Notes: generated by a model from the sequence alone, not told the origin. Positions 1 through 11,639 are shown, numbered from the stretch's first letter. The stretch is 52,896 nt of DNA from Aggregatibacter actinomycetemcomitans DSM 8324 (GCF_000372365.1 NZ_AQUU01000005.1:1-52896), one strand, 5' to 3'. Program-made: numbers and translations.

Positions 1-325
1 GAGTGCCTCCAACTCCTTTAGGTAAGCAATCTGTGCACGTGCTAATGCCAGCTCTCGTTGCAGCTTTTTAAACGCTTTTGGGGAAAAGTCTGTTTGTTCC
101 GGGATTTCAATCGCTTTCTTTTTCATCTTTGGCTTCACTATTTTAGGGCGTTGAGGGTTTATATAAGGGGATTTTACGCCATTAAGCCCTCTTTCACGAA
201 AGGCTTTTCCAATAAATGACTTGAGAACGAGAAATCTGATGAAATTTAGCCACCTCACGGATACCAAAATCCTGCTCGGTGACCTGTTTGATAGTTTTTT
301 AACGAAATTGATAAGAGTAAGACAT
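1..325 (-). pseudogene. IS3-family transposase orfA, decayed and partial
   Basis: The ATG at 325 opens MSYSYQFR and then meets a TAA. Reading on in the same frame gives KTIKQVTEQDFGIREVAKFH and QISRSQVIYWK, a helix-turn-helix of the IS150-type OrfA. The frame is then lost, and a second frame continues as AFRERGLNGVKSPYINPQRP up to a Lys- and Leu-rich tail (QRELALARAQIAYLKELEAL) at the window edge. This is one OrfA broken by an early nonsense codon (looks like TTA to TAA) and one small deletion in an A-run near 217-222. It cannot make a functional DNA-binding subunit unless recoded. The element may continue beyond the window. Confidence 0.75.
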
Positions 326-370
326 AATCTGCACCTCAAATTAGGTGTCCAGGTTTTGGGGGGCAGATCA
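1..370 (-). mobile_element. Terminal part of an IS3-family (IS150-like) insertion sequence
   Basis: Read on the minus strand, this segment starts at 370 with a TG-initiated end (344-370, TGATCTGCCCCCC, then AAAACCTGGACA). That resembles the left inverted repeat of IS150-group elements. It is followed by a decayed orfA. The element runs off the left edge, so the orfB half and the other end are not visible. It ends 3 bases downstream of the sbcB stop codon. The IS3/IS150 assignment rests on the end sequence and the orfA translation; the exact element name is not known. Confidence 0.75.
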
Positions 371-373
371 CTT

Positions 374-1801
374 TTAACCGATTATTTTCGTTCCATATTC
401 ATAGACCTTTTGCAATAACATAAGATTTTCTTCATTGTTGGAATATTGTTCGGCTAATTCTTGAAGACGTTGTTCAAATTGCAAAGCCTCGGCATCTAAT
501 TTTTTACGGCAGTATTTTTGCCATTTAATTTGTTCCGCACGGTTCAATGTACGATAGAAATGTCTGGCACGATAATGGAACAGCAATTCAGGAATTCGTG
601 GATCTTGAAAACTAAGATTATGTTTAGCCAATTTTTCGGGTTCCAAACTGCGTAAAATCGCCATATTGTTTTTATCGGCGTCACTAAAAAAGCCGTTATA
701 CAGTTCGGTTTCAACATTATCGGAAGCGTCAAATTCACGTTCCTGATGAAAAATATCCATTACTTTTTGGCGAATATCTTTTGCTTCCTGCAAACGTTGT
801 CGGTTTTGCGCACATAACTCCTGATCAATACCTAAACGTTCGGCGTTTTGTGGCAACAAAGTTTTAGCCGGCGCAACAATCGGACATTTATTGATATGAA
901 TGAGCTTCAATGGCACAGGCAATGCACCGGCAGCCAATAAGGTCTCTTTTTTGGTGTAAAGATTTTCACGCAACTCCCCTACCGATTTTGTTAATAAATC
1001 ATCAATATCGGCAGTTAAATCACAGACAATAACGGCATTTTTATTCGTCGGATGCCAGGTTAAAGGTGCAATTAACGTGGTATTTCCGCGATAATTCCCC
1101 AACATTCCCGACACATGTACCAATGGCATCATTTCTGCGGTATCGATGAGCTTTTCAACCTCCTTTTTACCCCGATTTTCAAAGAAATATTGGAATAATT
1201 TAGGCTGTTTCCGCTTGATGAGCTTTGCCATTTCAATAGTGGCATACACATCTGACATGGCATCATGCGCACTATCGTGCGCTATTCCATTGGCCTCTGT
1301 CAGTTTTTCCAGGCGGAAACTCGGCATACCTTCATCATCTAAAGGCCATTCAATACCGTCCGGGCGCAACGCATAGCAAGCACGCACCAAATCCAGTAAA
1401 TCCCAACGGGAATTGCCGTTTTTCCAGCTGTATTCATAAGGATCGATAAAATTACGGTAAAACGTATAACGGGTCATTTCATCGTCATAACGAATGTTAT
1501 TAAAGCCCATCACGCAAGTATTCGGACGGCTGAATTCCTGTAAAATTTTGGCGGCAAATTCGGGTTCCCACAGCCCTTTTTCGTTGCATTCCTGTGGTGT
1601 AATTCCGGTGACTAAAACCGCTTCTGGTGCAGGCAAATAATCGTTAGTTTGCTTGCAATAAAGAACAATCGGCTCACCGATAATATTAAAATCCTCGTCA
1701 GTGCGAATGCCACCGAATTGTGCCGGGCGATCCGTTGCGGGATTGACCCCAAAACTTTCATAATCATAAATAAAAAAACTAAAGTCGTTTTTTGCCATCA
1801 T
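374..1801 (-). CDS. sbcB: Exodeoxyribonuclease I
   Basis: Exonuclease I degrades single-stranded DNA 3'-to-5' and works in mismatch repair and recombination. The N-terminus shows the DEDD exonuclease motif DYESFG with the typical PATDRPAQFGGIRTDEDF following. The second exonuclease block contains FNNIRYDDEMTRYTFYRNF, and the third is HDSAHDAMSDVYATIEMAK with the conserved His and Asp. The C-terminal half matches the SH3-like and helical ExoI domains. At about 475 aa it matches the family length. An upstream TTG at 1810 is in frame, but the ATG at 1801 (or 1798) behind a GAGA stretch is the better start. It follows the DMT permease gene by about 11 bases and probably shares its transcript. An IS end lies just beyond the stop. 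Confidence 0.95.
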   Translation of the reverse strand: MMAKNDFSFFIYDYESFGVNPATDRPAQFGGIRTDEDFNIIGEPIVLYCKQTNDYLPAPEAVLVTGITPQECNEKGLWEPEFAAKILQEFSRPNTCVMGFNNIRYDDEMTRYTFYRNFIDPYEYSWKNGNSRWDLLDLVRACYALRPDGIEWPLDDEGMPSFRLEKLTEANGIAHDSAHDAMSDVYATIEMAKLIKRKQPKLFQYFFENRGKKEVEKLIDTAEMMPLVHVSGMLGNYRGNTTLIAPLTWHPTNKNAVIVCDLTADIDDLLTKSVGELRENLYTKKETLLAAGALPVPLKLIHINKCPIVAPAKTLLPQNAERLGIDQELCAQNRQRLQEAKDIRQKVMDIFHQEREFDASDNVETELYNGFFSDADKNNMAILRSLEPEKLAKHNLSFQDPRIPELLFHYRARHFYRTLNRAEQIKWQKYCRKKLDAEALQFEQRLQELAEQYSNNEENLMLLQKVYEYGTKIIG

Positions 1802-1812
1802 TTTTCTCAAAT

Positions 1813-2685
1813 CTAAGCCAAAATTTTATCTAAATAATACAAACAAAAGATTGCCGTTAAGCTAAATACAATACCTAACCAATTAATTTTGGTTATTTTC
1901 TCTTTAAAAATTAATGCGCCGGTGAAGGTGCCTAAACAAATTACACCGATATTCATACCGGCAAAAACCAACGTTGGATTAGAGCCAAAACTTTGATGCG
2001 CTTTAATGTAAAACAAAATATTAAAGAAATTCAGCACACCTAAAATAATGCCGCCTACAAAGCTCTCTATATTCCATTTGGTTTGTTTAAACAGCAAATA
2101 AATGAACATAATGCAGGCTGCCAATGAGAACGCGATAAACAAGGTTGTTGGGAATGCGCCGCCGCTTTTCGCTACTTGTTTGAATAAAATATCAATAATA
2201 CCGTAGCCGAACCATACGCCAACCAATCCCAAAATACCACGAAGATCGACCGCACTTTGTGGATTCGGTTTGCTTAATAGACAAAATAACCCGATAAACG
2301 CCAACACAATTCCGACAAGCTTTGGTTGGCTTAAGGTTTCATGAAAGATTAAAAATGCGGCGAGAATCGGTAAGAATAAGGATAAACGCTGTGCCGCATC
2401 GGAACGTACAATACCGGCGAATTCCACCGCTTTGGACATAATAATAAATACGCTTGGTAACAAAATACCTAATGCCAAGAAAATCGGCATATTTTCACTT
2501 TGTGCGATGAAATCCGTAAATTCAAGCCCTTTGAAATCCGGTTTTAACAAAAACCAAGAAAGTGACAACGCAACAGTATAGTTAAATGCAATAGCTTGTT
2601 GAATAACGATATTACGCTTGCGGGCAACTTTCAATAGTACGGAAACCGCTACGCTACAGAGGACGGCGATAATGAGATTGTGCAT
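1813..2685 (-). CDS. EamA/DMT-superfamily permease, substrate unknown
   Basis: The 290-residue protein has about ten hydrophobic segments with short loops, the two-fold EamA repeat architecture of drug/metabolite transporters. Typical features are the first helix with positive residues after it (LLKVARKRN), and the half-repeat ending LIFKEKITKINWLGIVFSLT, which mirrors the first-repeat segment LIFHETLSQPKLVGIVLAFI. It should sit in the inner membrane. Nothing in the sequence fixes the substrate or direction of transport. It lies between mukB and sbcB, with a hairpin of paired uptake sequences separating it from mukB, so it probably has its own promoter upstream of 2685. Confidence 0.85.
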   Translation of the reverse strand: MHNLIIAVLCSVAVSVLLKVARKRNIVIQQAIAFNYTVALSLSWFLLKPDFKGLEFTDFIAQSENMPIFLALGILLPSVFIIMSKAVEFAGIVRSDAAQRLSLFLPILAAFLIFHETLSQPKLVGIVLAFIGLFCLLSKPNPQSAVDLRGILGLVGVWFGYGIIDILFKQVAKSGGAFPTTLFIAFSLAACIMFIYLLFKQTKWNIESFVGGIILGVLNFFNILFYIKAHQSFGSNPTLVFAGMNIGVICLGTFTGALIFKEKITKINWLGIVFSLTAIFCLYYLDKILA

Positions 2686-2707
2686 TTTTTATTCCTTTTA
2701 ATGAAAT

Positions 2708-2748
2708 AAAGTGCGGTCAAAAAACACTTTATTTTTTAACCGCACTTT
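2708..2748 (-). terminator. Inverted uptake-sequence pair downstream of mukB
   Basis: AAGTGCGGT at 2709-2717 and ACCGCACTT at 2739-2747 can fold into a strong stem with a T-rich stretch on the minus-strand exit side. Such face-to-face uptake sequences commonly serve as intrinsic terminators in Pasteurellaceae. This one sits just after the mukB stop. Confidence 0.7.
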
Positions 2749-2760
2749 TTCTTTTACAAA

Positions 2761-5700
2761 CTACTCTGTTGCGCCGAATCCGCGTAAGCCGACTACATGA
2801 ACGTGTTCGTGATTACCGGAAATTTTCCGCACCAGTTTGTAGGTTGTGCCTTTTTCCGGGCTGATATTTTCCGGGGCGGCGATGAGCAATTGCATATCTA
2901 GCCGTTCGCACAGCTCGAATAAAGTGGAAATAGATTTGGCATCCAAACGCGCCGCTTCGTCCAAGAACAATAAGCGGCACGGCACAATATCTTTGCCACG
3001 AATACGGCGGCTTTCTTCTTCCCAGCTTTGCACCACCATTAAGAGGATGGACATACCGGTACCGATGGCTTCACCGGTGGATAATGCACCGCTTTCCGCG
3101 CGTAACCAACCGTCTGCGCCACGGTACACCTCTACTTCCAAATCAAGGTAATTACGGTAATCCAGTAATTCTTCACCGATGGTTTGTGCCGTGCGTTGTC
3201 CTACATCAATATGCGGATTCAGGCGTTGATATAATTTCGCAATAGCCTCGGAAAAAGTCATACGATTGTCGGTAAATAAATCCTGATAATCCGATTGGTT
3301 GCCGGAAAGCGCATCCAACAACATGGCGTGCGTATCACGAATATTCACCACCAAACGCACTGATTTCACCTGACCGAAGGCGATATTTTGCAAGCCTTGA
3401 TTCAGCATACGAATACGATTTTGTTCACGTTGAATGGTTTTACGCATAATGTTTGCCACGCTTTCAGAGCTGATCGCCAGTTTCTGTTCACGACCGGTTA
3501 ACTCTTCCGTTAAGCGGGAAAGCTCGATTTCCATTTGCTCGATGGCATCAATCGGGTCGTCGGTTTTCAGAATATCCTGACGGATACGTTCGCGTAGATG
3601 TTGGTATACCGCAATAAAGAACCGCACTTTATTTTCCGGTTTGCGACTGTCTTCCGATAAACGTAAGGCATCGCGCAGATATTCGTTATCGGCAACCGCC
3701 GTACGCAACGCACCAAGGGCTTTGTCCGACATGGAACGTAGCTCATCGGCGGATAAATATGCCAATTCACGACGATTTAAGCGTTTTTCCACATCAGAAT
3801 TGCGAGATAAACGCAGCACCACGCACCAGCTCATTTTAGCCGCCGTTACCAATTCGCGCTGGGTTTTGTAGTCCCGTTCCGCTTTACGAATGCGGCGGGT
3901 AAGATTTTCCGCTTCGCTTTCAATGAGGGTGAGTTGTTTTTCAATGTAAGAACGGCGCTGACGATTAGTGGAAAGTTGTTGATACAACTCATCCCGACGG
4001 ATTTTTGCACGTTCTTCCGCGCCTTCGTCGGCACGTACACCCAATTCGCCGATTTCCTGCATTAATTCCTGCAACATTTGGTTTTTACTGTTGAAAGAAC
4101 TTTGCAATTGAATCAACACTTGATTGTATTGTGCATATTGCGCTTGAACCTGACGCAATTGCTCGCGCTGTGTTTCGCGTTGTTGTTGCATTTGCTCCAA
4201 ACGGGCGCGCAATTGTTCGTTTAATTCGGAGGTTTCCGTTTGCACGCTTTCTGCGTAGTTGAAATGGGCTTTACGTTGCACCACATCCGCCAAAGCAAAC
4301 ACTTTTTGTTGCACCTGTTTTTGCAACTGAATGGCTTGCTCATAGTCGGCTTTTAAGTGTTCATAATTTTCCGGATCGCTTTGCAAAGTATTGGCAATCG
4401 GCTCTAATTGTGACAACGTGACGCCGTATTGACGAATAAATAACTCATCCTGTTCGGCTAAATCCAGCTGTTCGCGGCATTCTTCAATGCGATCGGTTAA
4501 ACTGTCATCCGCCAATAATGGCAATTGCGGAATTAATTTATTCAACAACTGCATACGTTCTTTCGCATCATCCAAACGAATGCGAATTTGTTGTTCGCCG
4601 GTCAGGAATTGGTTTAGTTCGCGTTCAATTTCATTGCGCTGCTGATTGGTCCGAGCCATGACCTGTTCTGGATTATCTTGGAACGCTAATGCTAAATGTA
4701 AACCGACAAATTGGCTGAAATGTTCGTGTAAACGCTGGCATTTTTGCACGTCAAAAGCGCGTTGAGCGTAATGTTCCGCCACTTCCTCACGTTTTGCCTG
4801 TAATTCTTCCAAATGTTTTTCACGAGCGGCACGACCAAACAACGGAATTTCCGGGAATTTAGAATAACGCAATTCACGATCGGACACTTGCACCACAACG
4901 CCCAGTTCCAATTCCTGTGCGGAAAGTACGCTATCATCAAACGCCGCCGGATCGCCTTCAATTAAATATAAATCCTCCGGGCAATCTTCCAGATTGGCAA
5001 GTTGTTCTTTTACCGCATTCAGATCACGCACGACAATAGCATGACGCGCCGGACCGTATAGCGCGGAGAAATAAGGCGCGTCTTCAATCGGCACATCATC
5101 ATACAACTCGGAAAGCAACACGCCGCCGAAACGTTCCGCAAGTACGTTCAAACGGGCATCTTCGGATCCGTCGGGCTGACTTAATCGGCTGATTTGCTCA
5201 TCTAATTGCTGACGTTGTAACTCAAGCTGATCGCGCTCCATGGTGAATTCACGCTCTTTAACCAACTGTGCCTGCATGAAATTCATCACGTCTTGGCTGT
5301 CGGCAAATTGCTCACCGCTTTGATCCTGCAATCGTTCCAACGCCGCTTGTGCCGTGAGCCATGCCGGTGCTTTACGGGCGTTTTCCTCATAAAGTGCGGT
5401 CAAATTTTCACGTTTTTGGCGAAGGGTTGAACGCTGCACTACCAAGTCCGAAAGTTCAGCCGACAAATCCTCAATTAAAGCTTCCTGTTCACCATAAAAT
5501 TCTTCTAATTCATCTGCGGTTTCTAAAGACAAATTGGCGCGTTGATTAAAATCGTTTAATAATCTGACCGCACTTTGTTGTTGATTCAGACGTTGTTCCA
5601 ATTCATGTAACTTGGCGCGTAGTTGCGGTGTTTGCTGTGCTTGCAGTTTTTGTGTCGGATATTCACGCAACAATTCTTTCGCACTTTCCCACGCAGCAGA

Positions 5701-7251
5701 ACGAGGTACATCGCCGGCAATTTTGCAAACCAACTGATAGGCTTTGTCGAATTGCGTTTTTGCCGCTTCGGAAATAGACATTTTTTGTTCAAGTTCAAGC
5801 ACTTTATCCGTTAGCACTTCCGCTTGCGCTTCAAATTCTTCGTGGTAAACATCCACATTTTTCACGGCTAAATCCGCCAAACCGCACAACGTTTTGGCTT
5901 TTTCTAAGGCTTGAATGGCTTGTTGATATTGCAATGCGCGGGTTTGTTGCGCATCCAACGCCTGTTGATAATCCGCCAATTGCGAACGTAGGTTGTCAAC
6001 TTCCTGTTCCGTTTGTTCAAATTGCGCTTGGCTTTCTTCTAACTGCTCGTTGGCGGTTTCTACCACCATTTTTTGTTCTTCTAACCGCTCTGTCAGCTCG
6101 CCGACATTTTCTTGATAGCGGGAAATTTTTTCCTGATGACGTAACGCATTCAGCACTAAATTCAAATGATCTAACGCGCTTTGGTGATCTACTTCCAACG
6201 TTTTTTCATTTTCTGCCAATTCGGCAGCTTCGCGGCTTAAATCCACTAAGCGATGTTGAGATAAATCCTGTTCGGATTTGGCTTTATACCATTCCTGACG
6301 GAAATTTAACGCGCTTTCGATATTGCCACGGCGTTCATTGGCATTGCGCATATAATCCGCCGCCACATAATTAGTGGATTCGGTGATTAAATGCTTGAAT
6401 AAATCGCGATCCGCTTGAGTCACTTTAATCGCTTCCAAAGTCATGCGGTTTTCGCGCAAAGCACTTTCCATATCTTGGAATGCTTTTTTCACCCCAAGAT
6501 TTTCCGGCAATAAATAATCACGTAAAGAACGGGTAATGGCGCTGGAAATACCACCGTATAAAGAGGCTTCGATGAGTTTGTAGAATTTACTGCGGTCGGA
6601 AGAAGAACGTAAACGTTTCGGGATAATTCCCAAATCGAACATCATGCCGTGATAGTCGGTGATGGAATGGTATTGCTTAAATTGCGCGCCGCTTTGCTCC
6701 ACTTTGTCTTTTAATTCGTTCAACGTAAGCACGCGGGCTTGGCGTTCATTGAGGGTTTCGGTGAAAAGTGCGGTCGGATTTACGGATAATTCTACGCCTT
6801 GAATAGAAAAGGTTTTTAAATCTACTTTTTTATCGCGTCCTGCCACCTGTTGTAGACGCACGCCGACAATAATCCGTTGATGGCGGGAATTAATGGTATC
6901 CAGCGCCGCGTAACAAACTCCCGGACGCAATTTTCCGTGCAAACCTTTGTCGCGTGAGCCGCTTGTTGCGCCGGCTTCCGTGGTGTTACGGAAATGCAAT
7001 AAGGTTAAATCGGGAATGAGCGCCGTCACAAATCCCGCCATAGTGGTGGATTTACCGGCACCGTTACCGCCCGATAAGGTGGTAACCAATTCGTCCAAAT
7101 CAAAGGTGCGAGCGAAAAATCCGTTCCAGTTGATAAGCGTTAGAGAACGGAATTTACCGCGTTCTACCCCACTGTTTTGGCTAAAGATAACAGGTGCGGC
7201 TTCAGCCGTCGTATCCATTACGTCATTTTCCAGGGATAATTCTTCAGTCAT
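2761..7251 (-). CDS. mukB: Chromosome partition protein MukB (SMC-like condensin ATPase)
   Basis: MukB is the SMC-like ATPase of the MukBEF condensin that organises and segregates the chromosome. The Walker A loop GGNGAGKST lies at residues 61-69 after [20 protein letters not shown]. Two very long Gln/Glu-rich coiled coils flank a central hinge (around residues 690-810). The C-terminal head carries the ABC-type signature in [17 protein letters not shown] and Walker B in [13 protein letters not shown]. At 1496 aa it is family length. About 27 residues precede the conserved RGKFRSLTL start of the E. coli protein, so the N-terminus is extended. The ATG overlaps the mukE stop by one base (TAATG), indicating translational coupling. 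Terminated by the paired uptake sequences downstream. Confidence 0.97.
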   Translation of the reverse strand: MTEELSLENDVMDTTAEAAPVIFSQNSGVERGKFRSLTLINWNGFFARTFDLDELVTTLSGGNGAGKSTTMAGFVTALIPDLTLLHFRNTTEAGATSGSRDKGLHGKLRPGVCYAALDTINSRHQRIIVGVRLQQVAGRDKKVDLKTFSIQGVELSVNPTALFTETLNERQARVLTLNELKDKVEQSGAQFKQYHSITDYHGMMFDLGIIPKRLRSSSDRSKFYKLIEASLYGGISSAITRSLRDYLLPENLGVKKAFQDMESALRENRMTLEAIKVTQADRDLFKHLITESTNYVAADYMRNANERRGNIESALNFRQEWYKAKSEQDLSQHRLVDLSREAAELAENEKTLEVDHQSALDHLNLVLNALRHQEKISRYQENVGELTERLEEQKMVVETANEQLEESQAQFEQTEQEVDNLRSQLADYQQALDAQQTRALQYQQAIQALEKAKTLCGLADLAVKNVDVYHEEFEAQAEVLTDKVLELEQKMSISEAAKTQFDKAYQLVCKIAGDVPRSAAWESAKELLREYPTQKLQAQQTPQLRAKLHELEQRLNQQQSAVRLLNDFNQRANLSLETADELEEFYGEQEALIEDLSAELSDLVVQRSTLRQKRENLTALYEENARKAPAWLTAQAALERLQDQSGEQFADSQDVMNFMQAQLVKEREFTMERDQLELQRQQLDEQISRLSQPDGSEDARLNVLAERFGGVLLSELYDDVPIEDAPYFSALYGPARHAIVVRDLNAVKEQLANLEDCPEDLYLIEGDPAAFDDSVLSAQELELGVVVQVSDRELRYSKFPEIPLFGRAAREKHLEELQAKREEVAEHYAQRAFDVQKCQRLHEHFSQFVGLHLALAFQDNPEQVMARTNQQRNEIERELNQFLTGEQQIRIRLDDAKERMQLLNKLIPQLPLLADDSLTDRIEECREQLDLAEQDELFIRQYGVTLSQLEPIANTLQSDPENYEHLKADYEQAIQLQKQVQQKVFALADVVQRKAHFNYAESVQTETSELNEQLRARLEQMQQQRETQREQLRQVQAQYAQYNQVLIQLQSSFNSKNQMLQELMQEIGELGVRADEGAEERAKIRRDELYQQLSTNRQRRSYIEKQLTLIESEAENLTRRIRKAERDYKTQRELVTAAKMSWCVVLRLSRNSDVEKRLNRRELAYLSADELRSMSDKALGALRTAVADNEYLRDALRLSEDSRKPENKVRFFIAVYQHLRERIRQDILKTDDPIDAIEQMEIELSRLTEELTGREQKLAISSESVANIMRKTIQREQNRIRMLNQGLQNIAFGQVKSVRLVVNIRDTHAMLLDALSGNQSDYQDLFTDNRMTFSEAIAKLYQRLNPHIDVGQRTAQTIGEELLDYRNYLDLEVEVYRGADGWLRAESGALSTGEAIGTGMSILLMVVQSWEEESRRIRGKDIVPCRLLFLDEAARLDAKSISTLFELCERLDMQLLIAAPENISPEKGTTYKLVRKISGNHEHVHVVGLRGFGATE

Positions 7252-7991
7252 TATTCTTGTTCCTCTTCTACGAATTCTTCTTCCACTTCCGCATCGTTTT
7301 CGCTGTTTTCCGCGTCACTTTGTAACGCCAGTTTTTCTGCCTGTAAGGATTGCGGGGTTGCCGCTTCACCATCACGAATTAAGCGTAATTGTGCTTCAAT
7401 CGGATCATCGCCGGCACGCACTTCGGCGCCAAAGCGGAACGCGGATTCGGAAATGGTAAATTTACCGCTGTTCGGTTCACCCACTGTGTAAATCATGCCT
7501 AAACGACGCAAACGACCGATTGCCGTCCGCACTTTTTCCGCCAATTTTTGTTTATCCAAATCGGAACCGCTGGAACGCTGATTCACCGCCTTCAGCAATT
7601 TGCCTTCATCGGCTAAATTCAGCAACTCGTCATACACTTCCTGAGTGCTGAAAATCCCCTGCTGTGCCAGGCATTCCGGGCTTAAATACAAATAACACAA
7701 CACTTTGCCCACCAACATTTCCAATTCCGTTAACACGGAACGCGCGATTAACGTCGTCGCTTTCGGGCGTAAATAGAAAAAACCTTCCGGCGCACGGATA
7801 AGTTCCACGTTATAACGACGATAAAACAAATCCAGCTCCGATTGAAAATCAAGTAAAAAGGCGTGGTTATCTAAATGCTCCGTGCCGATATGTTTACCGG
7901 AACGCAATTGGCTATCCACCGCCGGAAATAACGGATTGGCAATGGCGGCTGCCAATTTCGGGGAAATTACATCTAGGTTATTTTCTGTCAT
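7251..7991 (-). CDS. mukE: Chromosome partition protein MukE
   Basis: MukE is the kite subunit that bridges MukF and the MukB heads. The 246-residue sequence has the family features: an N-terminal segment [20 protein letters not shown], winged-helix domains (the [20 protein letters not shown] region, and [17 protein letters not shown]), and a highly acidic C-terminal tail ending [10 protein letters not shown]. It overlaps mukB by a single base. Unusually, the gene upstream in the same direction is not mukF but a frameshifted lplT-aas fusion, whose stop is about 20 bases before the mukE start. Confidence 0.95.
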   Translation of the reverse strand: MTENNLDVISPKLAAAIANPLFPAVDSQLRSGKHIGTEHLDNHAFLLDFQSELDLFYRRYNVELIRAPEGFFYLRPKATTLIARSVLTELEMLVGKVLCYLYLSPECLAQQGIFSTQEVYDELLNLADEGKLLKAVNQRSSGSDLDKQKLAEKVRTAIGRLRRLGMIYTVGEPNSGKFTISESAFRFGAEVRAGDDPIEAQLRLIRDGEAATPQSLQAEKLALQSDAENSENDAEVEEEFVEEEQE

Positions 7992-8011
7992 GTTGTTTCT
8001 CTGTTTTGTGT

Positions 8012-11000
8012 TTATTCGTTATTTTGCACTAATGCGACGGCGAGTTTTTTCGCCCCTTTGAAATCGACTTTACTACTTGCCAAGGTCGGAATTTCATCTA
8101 CTTTAAAGACAAAAGACGGCTGCATTAACGGTGGTATGGCTGAATTTTTCAACATATTGACGACCTCATTAATATCCGATTCGGTTTTCACTAAAAGCAC
8201 CACCGCTTCACCTTTTTTCTCATCCGGCACATTTGCAGCGGTAAATTGCACATGTCATTTAAAACCTGTGCAATTTGTTCTTCTACACTGCCTAAGCTAA
8301 TCATTTCACCGCCGACTTTCGCAAAGCGGGAATAACGGTCAACGATGGTAATAAAACCATTCTCATCAATATGCCCTTTATCACCCGTTTTGTAATAACG
8401 CACGCCGTCAATTTCAGCAATGACATCAGCGGTTTTCTCGGCATCGTTTAAGTAACCTTTCATCACCTGTCCGCCACCGATTAAAATTAGCCCGTCTTCT
8501 CCCGTTGCTAATTCCTGCAAGGTTTCCGGATCCGCAATTTTAATAATCGTCCCCGGCAACGGCATCCCGACAGAGCCCTGTTTGTTAAATGTCAGCTCTT
8601 TTAACGTTTCTTTTTCCAAAATATTCGGCATATTCACCGCTGCAACCGGTGCGGTTTCCGTTGTGCCGTAGCCTTCGTAAATGTCTAAACCGAATTTCAA
8701 ACGGAACGCTTCTTTCACATCGGCTTTCAGTTTTTCCGCGCCGGCAACCACCATGCGGATATTCTGGAACATTAACGGATGCAATTTTTTATTCTTTATG
8801 TAAAGACGGAAGAAGGTTGAGGTGCCGAATAAAATACTGGCATTATGGCGCGCCGCCATTTTCCCCACTGCAGCGCCATCCGTCGGGTCCGGTATGCTCA
8901 CCATTTTCACACCTTCGCATAACGGAAGTAACGTTGTCACGGTTAAACCGAAAGAGTGGAAAATCGGTAACGAGTTTAAAATCACATCGTCCTTTCTGAA
9001 GTTCAACAAATCGCTGATTTGGCGAATGTTGGTTAATAGATTTTTATGGGTTAATTCAATGCCTTTCGGTTCTCCTTCACTGCCGCTACTGAATAAGATT
9101 GCGGTGTCGTCTAAACTTACATCGGCAAAATTCAGTAATTTAATCCAGCCTGCAGGGACAAAAAGTGCGGTCAAAAATGCCAGCGTTTTTTGTGTTTTGC
9201 TCACAGACTTGCCTAATGTTTCCATCATCACGGCTTTGTCGGCGAGCAGCGCCTGATAATCAAAACCTTTACCGCTTAATTTCCCAAGGAATTTTTCGGA
9301 CGTAATCACCTGTTGAATGTTGGCTTTTTTTAACGCCAACGCCATACTTTGTTCGCTTAAGGTGTAATTCAGATTCACCGGCACTTTACCATTCACAAAT
9401 AACGCCATATTGACAATGGCGCCCATGGCGGAGCTTGGCAGTAACACACCGATATTTTTCTCGTTGTTCAGGGTTTGTTTAAACAGTTTGCTGAAAACCA
9501 ATACGGCACTGATAAATTTTGCATTGGTTAATTCCGTCCCCATGCTGTCGGCAACACATTCGCGGAATAAATTGCTTTTTGCCATCTCCAACCAATAATG
9601 GGTCAACGGCTGTTGACGGGAAATAAAGCTTTCCCAAGAAGAGAAGGATAACTCCACCACTTTTTGTTTCATGGCAACATGATCGATAAACTCGCGAATC
9701 GGTTTGCCGAATGCCACGATAATGTCACGTTTACCGCGTTGTTTGGTGAGTTCTTTATAATGCTCATCTGCGCGTGAGAAGCTGGAACCCCATAAACCAC
9801 GCAAATAAAACGGCACGACGCACACGTCTTGCCACTCTTTAATGCTTAATTCGTAGCCGCGCTGAAATTCGTTAATTTGTCCGTTATAGCTGATATGCCC
9901 TTCCGGGAAAAGCGCTACCACTTCGCCGTTTTCCAAATATTGACGAATGGTTTCGATACTTTCTTTGCTGGAACCGGCACCGATAGGAATGACTTTGAAG
10001 AATTTGAAAATCCAGGTGAGATACCATTTGTTGTAAATGCCGCGATACATCACGAATTTAATGGCGCGCGGGCTGGCGGCTTGTAGCACCAGCCAGTCAA
10101 TCCAGCTGATATGATTGCCTAATAACAATACACCGCCACGTTGCGGTAAATTTTTTAAGCCTTCCACATGGAAGCGGTAGCCGGTTTTTAGGAAAAGTAA
10201 TAAAAATAAGCGGGTGAATAAATGCGGCAATTGCAAAATGGCATATAAGGAACCGACAAAACACACCACGGAAACGAAAATAAATAAGCCTGTGGTGGAA
10301 ATATCCGCGTAAACAAAGGCGATACTTAACAACAAAAAGCCGATCATGGCGATGTTTTGGATGAAGTTATTGCCGGCGATAATTTTCCCCATTTTGGCTT
10401 CCGGCGCGAAGAACTGAATGGTAGCGTTTAACGGCACGATAAATAATCCGCCGAATAAACCGAAACAGAAAGAACAGAAGCTGATTAATGCCACATTCGT
10501 CGATGATGCTAAGAAAAATAAGGAAACAAACAAGCCTAACGTGCCGAGGGGAACAATGCCTAATTCAATATGATGTTTGGACATAGCACCCGCAATGTAG
10601 GAACCGACAATTAAACCGATGCCACTGACGGCTAAAATCATCTGAATGATTAATGCGTTATCATCGTTAAACAACATTTTGTAATGTGCCGGGAATGCCG
10701 CCACAATCACCTGTGATACGCCCCAGAAAATGCTTAATCCAACAATGCTAAGCCAAATATTCTTATCGGCGCGAACCAATTTCATGTTTTCTCTTAAGTA
10801 GCTTAAAGAAAAATATTTTTTGCTGCTGAAATGTGTTTTTTCTTCACTTTCTGCCGATGGAAAATAAGGCAATCTAAAGGCGAAAATGGCTTCAAATGCG
10901 CTAAAAATCACCATTAAGAAACCGATCACATAAATACTGGAAAGTATATCTGCCGGGTTGTCGCTTGCCACATAAATGGCTTCAAAAAGATAAGAGAAAG

Positions 11001-11469
11001 CAAAAGAACTGAATAAAATCGCCACAATGGTTAAGGCTTGAATTATGCCGTTGGCAGCGCCCAGATTTTCCGTACCCACAATGGATTTGATAATCCCATA
11101 TTTGGCGGGAGAATAGACCGCACTTTGTGCTGCCAGAATCAAGGTTAACAGGAAAGCAAGCTCAAATGCACCGAAAAAGTAGCTGAGGAAAATTGCAAAA
11201 GAAATCAGCACGCCGGCGATGGCTGCATAGCGAATGACTTTCGTTTGGGAATATTTATCGTTGATGAAGCCTGCCGGAGAAAACAAGAATACAAACGGTA
11301 ATAGAATCATGGCATTGACCAGTGCCGTTAAGACTACCCGCGTGTCACCATCGAAACTTTTTAACAGCACGTTTTGAATAGTAATTTTATGCGCCAAATC
11401 TACTCCCGCATTGAGAAATGCAATGGCGAGATAAGGTAAAAAGCCTCTGATTTTAAGTAATTCTTTCAT
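8012..11469 (-). pseudogene. aas: Fused lysophospholipid transporter / acyl-ACP synthetase-acyltransferase (LplT-Aas), frameshifted near the 3' end
   Basis: The frame has three modules. Residues about 1-410 are a twelve-helix MFS transporter like LplT, which flips lysophospholipids inward. The next module is a PlsC-type acyltransferase with the HX4D motif in GNHISWID and the FPEGH block. The last is an AMP-binding acyl-ACP synthetase with SSGSEGEPKGIELTHKN, YGTTETAP and KTGDKGHIDENGFITIVDRY. Together they re-acylate lysophosphatidylethanolamine. Near 8250 the main frame shifts and would end after a meaningless tail. The proper C-terminus (QFTAANVPDEKKGEAVVLL to VALVQNNE) continues in another frame to 8012. 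The lost segment contains the expected catalytic-lysine domain end, so activity is doubtful unless this is a sequencing error. The start is the ATG at 11469, behind AAGGA. Confidence 0.85.
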
Positions 11470-11536
11470 GTTTTCCTTTATGTTAATTTGTTCTTGTTGC
11501 CAAAAGTGCGGTGACAAAATCCAGCGGATTTTGAAC

Positions 11537-11596
11537 GTCGGCTTTCCCGACGGCCCCGTGAGGGGTGAACAAGCGAACTTGTGAATAAAATTTTAT
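11537..11596. repeat. String of four short perfect hairpins (probable repetitive extragenic element)
   Basis: Four perfect inverted repeats follow each other in 60 bases: GTCGG/CCGAC (11537-11551), CCCC-GTGA-GGGG (11554-11565), ACAAG-CGAA-CTTGT (11569-11582) and ATAAAATTTTAT (11585-11596). The second has a GNRA-type loop on the plus strand, and the third a TTCG loop on the minus strand. It lies between mukF and aas. It looks like a REP-like or small non-autonomous element, or a folded intercistronic RNA. No second copy was found in the window. Confidence 0.6.
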
Positions 11597-11639
11597 GTGT
11601 TTTTCGCTTTATAAAAACGCCTGAAAAAACGACCGCACT

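Noticed and set aside
2708-2748. Paired AAGTGCGGT repeats here and elsewhere as a CRISPR-like or phage repeat array
   Set aside because: They are Haemophilus-type DNA uptake sequences scattered genome-wide, not regularly spaced repeats.
5934-6374. 146-aa plus-strand ORF inside mukB
   Set aside because: Antisense shadow of the MukB coiled-coil codons; no ribosome-binding site or recognisable domain.
8012-8251. 79-aa ORF starting MQFTAANVPDEKKGEAVVLL as a separate gene
   Set aside because: It is the natural C-terminus of the aas product in a shifted frame, without its own ribosome-binding site.
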